A stretch of 64,000 nt of DNA from Pleurodeles waltl (lineage: Eukaryota; Chordata; Amphibia; Caudata; Salamandridae), in contig NC_090450.1 in NCBI RefSeq assembly GCF_031143425.1, positions 219,677,442-219,741,441 of the forward strand, read 5' to 3'. Position 1 is the first letter of the stretch. The number at the start of each line of letters is the position of its first letter. Both the position numbers and the translations under genes were made by a program. The notes beneath the pieces were generated by a model. It was not told the origin of the DNA and did no database searches. It saw only the letters and a list, made by a program, of their open reading frames with translations. This document shows positions 1-9,612 of the stretch, in pieces.

Positions 1-654
1 CAGGAATCCATCTTCAGTGCTTTGCAGTCAGTTGCTGCCTTTGCAGAATCCCCTATCTCAACTTGACTGATTTTCTGGGGTAGTAAGGTAACTTTACTCC
101 TACTTTTCAGTGTTTTGGGGTGGGGTATGTTTGACACCCTTAGTGTTTTCTTACAGTCCCAGCAACCCTCTACACACTACACTAGGCCTGGGGTCCATTC
201 ATTGTTTGCATTCTACTTTTGGAGTATGTGGTTTGTGTTTCCCCTAGGCCTATTTTCTCCTATTGCATTCTATTGTATTCTACAGTGTTTGCACTCCTTT
301 TCAAAGTGTTTTACTTACCTGATTTTGGTTTGTGTGTATATTTTGTGTATTTTATTTACCTCATAAGGGAGTATATCCTCTGAGATACTTTTGGCATATT
401 GTCACTAAAATAAAGTACCTTTATTTTTAGTAACTCTGAGTATTGTGTTTTCTTATGATATAATGCTATATGATATAAGTGGTATAGTAGGAGCTTTGCA
501 TGTCTCCTAGTTCAGCCTAAGCTGCCCTGCTATAGCTATCTCTATCAGCCTAACCTGCTGGAACACTACTAATCTGCTAATAAGGGATAACTGGACCTGG
601 CACAAGGTGTAAGTACCACACGGTACCCACTATAAGTCAGGCTAGCCTCCTACA
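1..654 (+). mobile_element. Element A: 3' part of 5' LTR (Gmr1-like gypsy)
   Basis: This is the downstream part of a long LTR, cut by the window edge. It ends in CCTCCTACA at 654, the same terminus as the other LTRs here, and is followed by a primer-binding site. It shares the T-rich, acceptor-like TTTTCTTACAG stretch, the AATAAA-containing poly(A) hairpin near 405-431 and the conserved GGGATAACTGGACCTGG block near the end. The short reading frame inside it (115-366) is not expected to be coding, because the same region in the other LTRs has different frames. Confidence 0.85.
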
Positions 655-655
655 T

Positions 656-673
656 TGGTAACAGTGGTGAGAT
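656..673 (+). other. Primer-binding site of element A
   Basis: TGGTAACAGTGGTGAGAT starts one base after the LTR end. It resembles the complement of the 3' end of a vertebrate leucine tRNA of the AAG/TAG type (…CCCACCGCTGCCACCA) with four mismatches. The tRNA assignment relies on remembered tRNA sequence and is inference. Confidence 0.55.
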
Positions 674-907
674 AAGTACTTGTAACTGCTTTACCACTTT
701 GTCATTGGTGCTTTTCAGAAGAAAAACATATACCAAATACTTCAGAATATGCACAGTAACCTAAACAGTTTAACTTTCATTCTCTAAAAGTTTCAAAAAA
801 GTTTCTGAAAACTTTTAAATGTTTTCAAAAGTTTTCAAAAGTTTTTCTCTGTTCTTTCAAAAATTCCCAAAACTTTTTTTCTCTTTGTGTCCTAAACCTT
901 TTTTGTC
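674..907 (+). other. Element A untranslated leader with AAAAGTTTT repeats
   Basis: This is leader sequence between the primer-binding site and gag. From about 785 to 885 it is a run of degenerate AAAAGTTT/AAAACTTT units. Equivalent leaders occur in the other elements at 20060-20190, 51680-51810 and, on the - strand, 9405-9480. No other feature is seen. Confidence 0.6.
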
Positions 908-2682
908 ATGTCTGCAGTAGAGCTTACTCCCACAGTTGTCCAAGCAACATATGGGAATCTAAACTTTAAACGTTTGAGGGGTCTCTGCATTGAAAGAGGT
1001 TTAGCAATTGGTAAGAATCCAACAAAAGATCTTCTCCTTAGCCTTTTCCTAGAAAGTGACCAGAACCAGTCTCGCCCATCCCAGGACCAGGAGGTAGAGG
1101 AGGGGGGTACCCATCCAAATTCAGAGGAGCCCTCTGAGGATCCTGGGGAGAGTTCTTCCAAAGACCTGTCAGCTAACAGGCCACCTAGTGACACTGGTAG
1201 TGGGAAGGGGTCACACATTAGTAGGGCACCTTTTACTCCTAAAGGCCAGGTTACTAGGGTCCAGTCAGTTAGGGACAGGTCCAACTCTGGCAATTCCCAC
1301 ATCTCTTCTGTGTCTCACAATTCCCAAGCCTCCCACCCTGGGGATAACTTAATGGAAAGGGAACTCAGAAAGCTGAGGTTGGAAGAGGCCAGGCTGAAGC
1401 TTAAACAGCAACAGCTGGCCTTAGACAGGGAATCTCTGGATGTGGAAAGGGAAAGGGAGAGGTTGGGGTTAGTTCCCCATGGTGTCAGCAGCAGTGTTTT
1501 TGATAGTAATCCTTTTAGAGAGCAAGATTCCAGAAACCTGCATAAGAGAGCCCCTCCTTACAAGGAGGGGGATGACATTAACAAGTGGTTTGCTGCACTT
1601 GAGAGGGCCTGTATGGTACAGTTGGTCCCTCAAAGGCAGTGGGCTGCTATCTTGTGGCTATCTTTCACTGCTAAGGGTAGGGATAGGCTCCTTACTGTCA
1701 GAGAAAGTGATGCTAATAACTACAAAGTTTTGAAGGATGCACTCTTGGATGGATTTGGCTTAACCACTGAACAATACAGGATTAAGTTCAGAGACACTAG
1801 AAAACAGCCGTCTCTAAACTGGACAGACTTTGTAGACTGTTCAGTGAAGGCCTTGGAGGGTTGGTTACATGGCAGTAAGGTGACTGACTATGAATGCCTG
1901 TATAATCTAATCCTGAGAAAGCATCTTTTGAACAATTGTGTGTCTGTTTTGTTGCACCAGTACTTGGTAAACTCAGATCTGACTTCTCCCCAAGAATTGG
2001 GAAAGAAGGCAGACACGTGGTTCAGAACAAGAGTGAACAGAAAAGTTCATACAGGGGGTGACAAGGATGGCAAGAAAAAGGCTGGAAAGTCTTCTGACAA
2101 GGGTGGGAACAAGGATAAAAAACATTCTGAGTCTTCATCTGGGCCACAAAAATCCTCTGGGGGTGGTGTGTCCAAATCCTCTTCTCACAATCTGAAAAAG
2201 CCATGGTGTTATTTATGTAAAGTAAAAGTCCATTGGGCAAGTGATGCCACTTGTCCAAAGAAAAACACCAAGTCTCCCACTACCACAACCCCAACTGTAA
2301 CCTCTAGCGTCCCTAGTCATAGCAGTGGTGGTGGGAATTCTACTACAAATAGCCAATCCAAGGGTATAGCTGGGCTCACTATTGGCAGTGTAGTTGGGGT
2401 TGGTCTTGTTAGGGAGACCACAGAGGTTGTTTTAGTCTCTGATGGTGGCATTGCCTTTGCTACTTTGTTTGCTTGTCCCCTTAATATGAGTAAGTACAAG
2501 CAACTACCCCTAATTAATGATGAGGTTGAGGCCTACAGGGACACAGGAGCCAGTGTAACTATGGTTGTAGAGAAACTGGTTCACCCTGATCAACACCTAC
2601 TTGGTCAGCAGTACCAAGTGACTGAGGCTCACAATAACACACTTACCCACCCCATGGCTGTTGCGAATCTCAAAGGGGTTAC
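908..2682 (+). CDS. gag: Gag-protease polyprotein of element A (3'-truncated)
   Basis: The frame is open from the ATG at 908; its stop lies at 2705-2707, after the junction with element B. Residues about 12-45 form a SAP-like motif with RGLCIERGL and GKNPTK. Residues about 147-190 are a charged coiled coil (MERELRKLRLEE). Residues about 220-380 are the capsid; its second half has a SCAN-like pattern (YRIKFRDTR, then GWLHG and LLNNC). Residues about 433-448 are a zinc knuckle of form CX2CX4HX6C. AYRDTGASVT near residue 541 is the aspartic protease active site. This is the only gag in the window with no frameshift or internal stop. The last about seven codons of the frame come from the adjoining LTR. 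Integrase, reverse transcriptase and RNase H are absent. The start is supported by homology to the starts of elements B and D. Confidence 0.85.
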
Positions 2683-2683
2683 C

Positions 2684-5650
2684 ATAGGAGGCTGGCCTGG
2701 CTTATAGTGGGTACCTTGTGGTACTTACACCATGTGCCAGGTCCAGTTATCCCTTATTAGTAGAATAGAGGTGTTTCTAGCAGCTTAGGCTGATAGAAGG
2801 TAGCTATGGCAAAGCAGCTTAGGCTGAACTGGGAAATATGTAAAGCTCCTACTATACCACTAATATCATATAGCGGAATATCATAAGAAAACACAATACT
2901 CAGTTACTAAAAATAAAGGTACTTTATTTTTATGACAATATGCCAAAGTATCTCAGTGAGTACCCTCAGTTAGAAGGTAAGTAGTATACACAAGTCATAT
3001 GTACACAAACCCAAAACAGGTAAGTAATAGTAAGAAAAGTAATGCAAACAGTGTAGAATTAGAATAGGATGCAATAAGGTGAACATAGGTCGAGGGGCAA
3101 CACAAACCATATACTCCAAAAGGGGAATGCGAATCGCAAATGGACCCCAGACCTATGGGAGCTTGTAGAAGGTCGCTGGGATAGTAAGAAAACAGTCAGG
3201 GTGTCCAAGATACCCCACCCGAAGACTCTGAAAAGTAGGAGTAAAATATCCCTACTATCCCAAAAGGACACAATAGTTGTGATAGGGGGATTCTGCACGA
3301 ACCACAAACACCAGCAAAGCCTTGAAGACAGATTCCTGGACCTGAGGACCTGCAAGGCAAGGGGACCAAGTCCAAGAGTCTCAATAGTGTCCAGGGGGGC
3401 AGGAGCCCAGGAAACCTCGGATGAAGGTGCAAGAAGGCTGCCTCCAGATGGCAGAAGCCTAGGATTCTGCAACAACGAAGAGAGCCAGGAACTTCTCCTT
3501 TGGATGGAAGATATCCCACGGCGTGCTGGAGGTTGCAGAAGTGTTTCCACACAGAAATACCACAAACAAGCTTTGCTAGCTGCAAGGGTCGCGGTAGAGG
3601 TTTTTGGGTGCTGCTGGGGACCAGGAAGGACCAGGATATCGCCCCTTGGAGGAGGAGACAGAGGGGGTGCTCAGCAACTCATAGAGCCCCCGCAGAAGCA
3701 GGCAGCACCCACAGAAGTACCAGAGGAGACACTTAGAAGATTGGTGTAACCGGAGTCACAAAAGGAGGGTCCCACGATGTCGGAATCTAACTCAGAAGGT
3801 TGAGCACTGCAGGACGGAGTGCTGGGGACCCAGGCTAGGCTTTGCACAAAGCAATCCTTGGAGAAGTCCACAGAAGCCAGAGCAGCTGCAAATCACGCAG
3901 CACACAGGTTTGCAGTCTAGCATGGGGAGGCAAGGACTTACCTCCACCAAACTTGGACTGAAGGATCACTGGACTGTGCGGGTCACTTGGATATAGCTCC
4001 TGTGTTCCAGGGACCACGCTCGTCAGGATGAGAGGGGACCCAGAGGACCGGTGATGCAGTCTTTTGGTGCCTGCGTTAGCAGGGGGAAGATTCCGTCGAC
4101 CCACAGGAGATTTCTTCTTGGCTTCCAGTGCAGGGTGAAGGCAGACAGCCCCCAGAGCATGCACCACCAGGAAACAGTCGAGTAAGCCGGCAGGATGAGG
4201 CGCTACAATGTTGCTGGTAGAGGGAAGTGCAGAGGAACTCTGGTGAGCTCTTGCATTCGTTATCTGAAGAATACCCCAGAGCAGAGACCCTAACTAGCCA
4301 GAAAAGGAGGTTTGGCTACCAAGAAAGGAGGTTTGGCTACCAAGAGAGGTAAGAACCTATCAGAAGGGGTCTAAAAATGTCACCTGCTGGCACTGGCCAC
4401 TCGGAGCAGTCCAGTGTGCCTCCAACACCGCTGAATCCAAGGTGGCAGAGGTCTGGGACACAGTAGAGGAGCTCTGGGCACCGCCCCTGGGAGGTACTGG
4501 TCAGGGGAGTGGTCACTCCCCTTTCCTTTGTCCAGTTTCGTGCCATAGCAGGGCTGGGGGATCCCTGAATCAGTGTAGACTGGCTTATGCAGAGATGGGC
4601 ACCATCTGTGCCCATCAAAGCATTTACAGAGGCTGGGTGAGGCTATTCCTCCCCAGCCCTTCACACCTATTTCCAAAGGGAGAGGGTGTGACACCCTCTC
4701 TCAGAGGAAATCCTTTGTTCTGCCTTCCTGGGCTGGGGCTGCCCAGACCCCAGGAGGGCAGAATCCTGTCTGAGGGGTTGGCAGCAGCAGCAGCTTCAGT
4801 GGAAACCTCGGAAAGGCAGTTTGGAGGTACCCGGGTTCTGTGCTAGAGACCTAGGGATTATGGAATTGGTATTGGGGGGACAATTCCATGATCTTAGACA
4901 TGTTACATGGCCATGTTCGGAGTTACCATGGTGACGCTACACATAGGTAGTGACCTATGTGCAGTGCACACGTGTAATGGTGTCCCCGCAGTCAGAAAGT
5001 TTGGGGAATTTGCCCTGAACGATGTGGGGGCACCTTGGCTAGTGCCAGGGTGCACACACACTAAGTAACTTGGCACCTAACCTTCACCATGTGAGGCTTA
5101 GACATATAGGTGACTTATAAGTTACTTATGTGCAGTGAAAAATGGCTGTAAAATAACGTGAATGTTGTTTCACTCAGGCTGCAGTGGCAGTCCTGTGTAA
5201 AAATTGTCTGAGCTCCCTATGGGTGGAAAAAGAAATGCTGCAGTCCATAGAGATCTCCTGGAACCCCAATAACCTGGGTACCTAAGTACCATATACAAGG
5301 GAATTATATGGGTGTACCAGTGTGCCAATGAGAATTGGTAAAATTAGTCACTAGACTGCAATGACAAATTTAGAAAGCAGAGAGAGCATAAATACTGAGG
5401 TTCTGGTTAGCAGAGCCTCAGTTATACAGTTAGGCACCACACAGGGAACAGATATAGGCCACAAACCTATGAGCACTGGGGTTCTGGCTAGCAGGATCCC
5501 AGTGACACATATCAAACACACTAACAACATAGGGTTTTCACTATAAGCACTGGGCCCTGGCTAGCAGGATCCCAGTGAAACAGTAAAAACACCCTGACAT
5601 ATACTCACAAACAGGGCAAAACACGGCTAGAAAGAGGCTACCTTCCTACA
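2684..5650 (-). mobile_element. Element B 3' LTR, full length
   Basis: Read on the - strand this LTR runs from TGTAGGAAGG at 5650 to about 2684, roughly 2.97 kb. The outer terminus is mutated: CATAGGAGG on + replaces TGTAGGAGG. It is about 95% identical by eye to the other element B LTR (9613 onward) in its last few hundred bases. It lacks about 70 bp present there near 11150-11220. The poly(A) hairpin is near 2912-2936 and the conserved splice-donor-like GGAGGTAAGT is near 3929-3945 on the - strand. The large U3 hairpin near 4850-4900 has lost its centre. Reading frames inside are not supported as genes. Confidence 0.85.
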
Positions 5651-5669
5651 CAACCCCCCCCCCCCAAAC
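5651..5669 (-). other. Element B polypurine tract (G12)
   Basis: On the - strand the sequence directly upstream of the 3' LTR is CGTTT, then twelve G, then TTG. This is the expected position of the plus-strand primer. The same arrangement precedes the 3' LTRs of elements C and D. Confidence 0.75.
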
Positions 5670-5683
5670 GAAGGACAATAAGG

Positions 5684-6302
5684 CTAACCTTGGCCAGTTG
5701 AGTCTTTATTGTCTAAGTGGTGATAAGTAGAGAGTAACTCTGCAATAGATTGGTTACTCCCTTTATCATCCACTATATGGTTACTTCCCTGTGGGGATGT
5801 AAACCACCCTGTTTGAAGTTTTTTAGCTAGCCAGTAGTGTGAAGTTATATTTTCAGAGTTCCCATTAGTATGTTTTAGTTTAGAGCAGTGGGAATTGTCC
5901 ACTGGACCTATATCAAATGATGAAAATGCCAGACAGGGATGCTGTCTCAGTAAAGCCATAGCTGGGCAAAAACTTTGTCCATATGGATGTAAGAGAGAAC
6001 AGGGTTTCTGTTTCTCTTGAGTTGGAGCAGGGCAGGGATGCTGTCCTATGAGCTCCACACTAGGGTAGGGCTGCTGTCCTACGTGTTGTGAGGCAGTGCA
6101 GGGTTGCTACACTAAAGTTTCTCTGGGAGGGTTGGAGGGATGCTCTATGTTAAATAAAATGGTGCACTTTTTCTCACCATTATTAGTTATCTCACAGAGA
6201 GGTACTTCCACCTCAGGGAGTACAGCTGTGCCAACTGATGGTTCCCTTGGTACAGGTGCCACCCCAGGAGAGGTTTCTCCTACCACAGGAATGGTATCCT
6301 GA
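5684..6302 (-). pseudogene. Element B filler region with remnant end of pol
   Basis: This stretch sits where integrase, reverse transcriptase and RNase H would be expected. On the - strand a 124-residue frame (6058-5684) ends in HHLDNKDSTGQG, matching the last residues of pol in element C (FHLDNEDSSGHG). The very end of pol is therefore kept while the rest is gone. Upstream the translation contains repeated QHPC-type peptides (GQHPCPA, RQHPCLA), encoded by degenerate copies of a GGGATGCTGTC-like unit. I do not recognise this filler. Element B thus appears to be a non-autonomous gag-protease element. Confidence 0.55.
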
Positions 6303-8219
6303 ATGGCAGGGTGGGTAGGGAATACTTAGATGCCCTTTTCACCTGTTGTTGGAGAAGGATACTGAGTTTTCAGGCCTTTTTCTCTCCTTTGCTTTTTCAT
6401 TTCAGCTGAAATGAGAGTAAGCAATTCCTCAGGGATACCCAGCATGCCTGCATGGGTATTAAACTCTACCTCAGCCCAACCTGAGGCCTCTAGGTCATTA
6501 CCTAAGAGACAGTCTACAGGTAAGCTAGGTGATACTACCACCTGCTTAGCGCCAGTAACTCCACCCCAACTAAACTGAATTATAGCTAAGGGAAGAAACT
6601 TAGTGGAGTTATGGACATCAATAAGCTTGTACTGTTATCCAATGATGTGTTGTTCAGGAGACACTAGGTTTTCAGTCACCAAAGTGATACTGGCACCTGT
6701 GTCCCTGTAGGCCTGAGCCTCAATACCGTTTATTGAAACTTTCTGCCTATACTTATCCATTGTAAGGGGACAAGCAGCCAGTGTGGCAAGGCCAATGCCA
6801 CTAGATGTGACATAAACTTTTTTGGGACTGACTACCCCAGTTTCTTTGATGGACCCATAATCGAACCCAACTACACCCTTATTTTGACTGTTGCCAGCAG
6901 TCCCACCACTATTACCACTACTGCTAGGGGCACTAGAGTTTGATGTACTAGTGGTGGTAGGCTCAGGGGGTTTACCTGGGCAGGACTTATCCCCTGGCCT
7001 ATGGCCTTTATTTTTACACACATAGCAACAAGGCTTTTTAATGTGTGTGGGTTGTGAAGAAGAGGAAGAAGATGATATACCCCCAACCCCTGAAGAGTGT
7101 TTAGTATTTGAAGAAGGATCTTTAGTTTTACCTTTATCCCCATGCTTATCCTGAGATTTCTCACCATCTTTCTTCTTGCCATCCTTGTCACCTCCTAAAT
7201 GAACATTTCTGTTCACTCTTGTTCTGACCCATTTGTCTGCCTTCTTTCCCACTTCTTGGGGAGAGGTCAGATCTGAGTCCACTAGGTATTGGTGCAACAA
7301 GTCAGACACACAATTATTAAGAATATACTCTCTCAGAATAAGATTATACAGGCTTTCATAGTCAAAAACGTTACTGCCATGCAACCACCCTTCCAAGGCC
7401 TTCACAGAACAGTCAACAAAATCTGTCCAGTGTTGAGAAGACTTTTTTCTGGTGTCTCTGAACTTAATCCTGTATTGTTCAGTGGTTAAGCCAAATCCAT
7501 CCAAGAGTGCATCTTTCAAAACTTTGTAATTATTGGCATAACTTTCTCTGACAGTAAGGAGCCTAGCCCTACCCTTTCCAGTGAAAGATAGCCACAAAAT
7601 AGCAGCCCACTGCCTTTGAGGGACCAACAGTACCATACGGGCCCTCTCAAGTGCAGCAAATCACTTATTAATGTCATCCCCCTCCTTGTAAGGGGGGACT
7701 ATCTTGTGCAGATTCCATGAATATTGCTCTCTAACTGGATTGCTATCAGAACTACTGCTGCTGCCACCAAGGGGAACTAACCCCAACCTCTGTCTTTCCC
7801 TCTCTATGTCTAGGGATTCCCTGTCTGAGGCCAGCTGCTGCTGTTTAAGCTTCAGTCTGGTCTCTTCTACCTTCAGCTTTCTGAGTTCCCTTTCCATCAA
7901 GTTATCCTCAGGATTGTGTGGGTTGAGAATGTTTAGAGACAGAGGAAATGTGGGACGTTTCAGAGGGAGACCTGTCCCTAACTGTCTGGACCCTAGTAAC
8001 CTGGCCTCTAGGGGTGAAAGATGCCCTACTGGTGTGGGACCCTCTAACACTACCAGTGTCACTAGGTACACTGCTAGGGGGCAGGACTTTGTAAGAACCC
8101 TCCCCAGCTTCCTCATGGAACTCCTCTGAGTCTGACTGGGAAGCTTCCCCATTTTCTAACCTCTCCTGAGATGGGCTAGACTGGTTCTGGTCATCTACAA
8201 TGAGCATGTTAAAGAAAAA

Positions 8220-9219
8220 GGCCCTCATTACAACCCTGGCGGTCAGTGGTAAAGTAGCGGTTAGGCCGCAAACCGGCCGGCGGAAAAAAAAATGGAATTA
8301 TGACCACGGCGAATCCGCCACTTCAGCATTCCGACCGCCATGGCGGTGAAGACCGCTGGGCTGGAGATTGCGGTCTCCAGCCCAGCGGTTGTCACTAAAC
8401 CGCCGACGGTATCAGGACCCTGCATACCACCATGGCTCTCGGGTGGTTGTGAACCGCCATGAGATCCATGGCAGTAGGCACTATCAGTGCCATGGAATTC
8501 CTTCCCGGGCACTGATAGGGGTCTCCCCCAGCCCCCGCTAACCCCCACAATTCCTCCTCCACACCCTCCACCCCCCTGCCACCCCCCAAAGGTGGCACAA
8601 CCCCCCTCCCCACCCCAACCCCGAACATGCACATATACACACCCATTACACGCACACACCCCGAACATGCACATATACACACCCCTACACGCACACATAC
8701 ACCCCGGCAACACATATCCGCACACATACACACAGACATGCACACCATTCGACCTGCACACATTTCCCATACACACAACACCCCCGTATGCATACACTCA
8801 CTCACTCACCCCCTCTACACTCCCACACACACACCTCCATGCACGCACACAACACACAACACCCCCCTCCCCCTTCCCTAAGAGACGATCAACTTACCTT
8901 GTCCGTTGATCCTCCGGGAGGGGACGGGATCCATGGAGACAGCTCTGCCACCAGAACACCGTCACAAGAACACCGCCACACCGAATCATGGGACGAGATT
9001 CAGTGGGCGGTGTTCTGTTGACGTGGTGGTGGAGGTTGAGCAACCTCCAAATTCCCACCATCCGCCAGTATGGTTGCTGGCAGCCATCCATATGAAAAAG
9101 GACGGCAGGCTGCCAGCGGTCATAATGCGTGGGGTGGAAGACCGCCACCACTGGCGGTCTTCAGCACGGCGGTACCTCAGCGGTCTTGCGAAAAGACCGC
9201 CGAGGTCGTAATGACCCCC
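8220..9219. mobile_element. Harbinger-type MITE, about 1 kb
   Basis: The block interrupts element B gag at a point where all other copies are continuous. Its left end starts GGCCCTCATTACAACC. Its right end, reverse-complemented, starts GGGGGTCATTACGACC; the first 25 bases match at about 19 positions. Both ends continue into GGCGGTC-type sequence, and the terminus matches the Harbinger element ending at 14775. No clean 3 bp target duplication is visible (AAA versus ATT). It holds a perfect-looking fold-back near 8352-8391 and a CA-rich tract. It encodes no transposase; the long frames inside are low-complexity artefacts. Confidence 0.8.
8580..8875. repeat. CA/CCCC-rich low-complexity tract inside MITE
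   Basis: The + strand is strongly C- and A-rich with imperfect ACACAC and CATACACAC units. A tandem copy of the unit CCGAACATGCACATATACAC lies at 8620-8690. It explains the long His/Thr/Pro-rich frames on + and Cys/Val/Gly-rich frames on -. Confidence 0.8.
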
Positions 9220-9591
9220 ATTCTCTTTTGTAGGATTCTTACCTATACTCAAACCTCTATCCAGGCAGAGACCCCTCAAACTTTTATAGTTCAAACTCTC
9301 ATATGTTGCATTAACAGTTTTGGGAGTGGGCTCTACAATAGACATGATAGAAAAAGGTTTAAGGATAGTGAGAGAAAAAGTTGTAGAACTTTAGAAAGCA
9401 CAGAGAAAAAACGTTTTCAAACTTTGTAAAAACGTTTAGAAGTTTTCAAAACTTTTCAGAAACTTTGTTAAAAGTTTTAGAATAGAAAACTACACTTTTT
9501 TTGTTAAGTGTACATATACTGAACTATTTGGTATATGATTTTCTTATGAAAGGTACCAAATGACAAAGTGGTAAAGCAGTTGCAAGTACTT

Positions 9592-9611
9592 ATCCCACTG
9601 CTGCACCACCA
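9592..9611 (-). other. Primer-binding site of element B
   Basis: The - strand reads TGGTGGTGCAGCAGTGGGAT directly after the LTR. It matches the complement of a leucine-tRNA 3' end except for an extra TG and one substitution. This is the closest of the four copies. Confidence 0.6.
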
Positions 9612-9612
9612 A

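Larger units (their letters stand above)
6326..9345 (-). pseudogene. gag: Gag-protease of element B, broken by MITE and stops
   Basis: The start is ATG at 9345 on the - strand (SAP-like GLCLDRGLSIGKNPTKE). A 1 kb MITE then interrupts the gene at 8220-9219. Gag resumes at about 8205 with NMLIVDDQNQ, shifts frame near 7920, and has a stop at 7661 where a conserved TGG (W) has become TGA. The frame 7636-6635 contains the SCAN-like capsid, the zinc knuckle CYVCKNKGH, and DTGASIT of the protease. After another stop near 6634 the protease continues with VDCLLGNDL to 6326. Here the protease is in the same frame as gag, unlike elements C and D. The product is not expected to be functional. Confidence 0.85.

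Noticed and set aside
3059..4846. Frames of up to 182 residues in the element B LTR
   Set aside because: The equivalent region of the other LTR copies does not keep these frames.
8261..8909. Long frames on both strands (178 and 140 residues)
   Set aside because: They come from the CA/C-rich low-complexity tract inside a MITE, with biased Cys/Val/Gly or His/Thr/Pro composition and no homology pattern.
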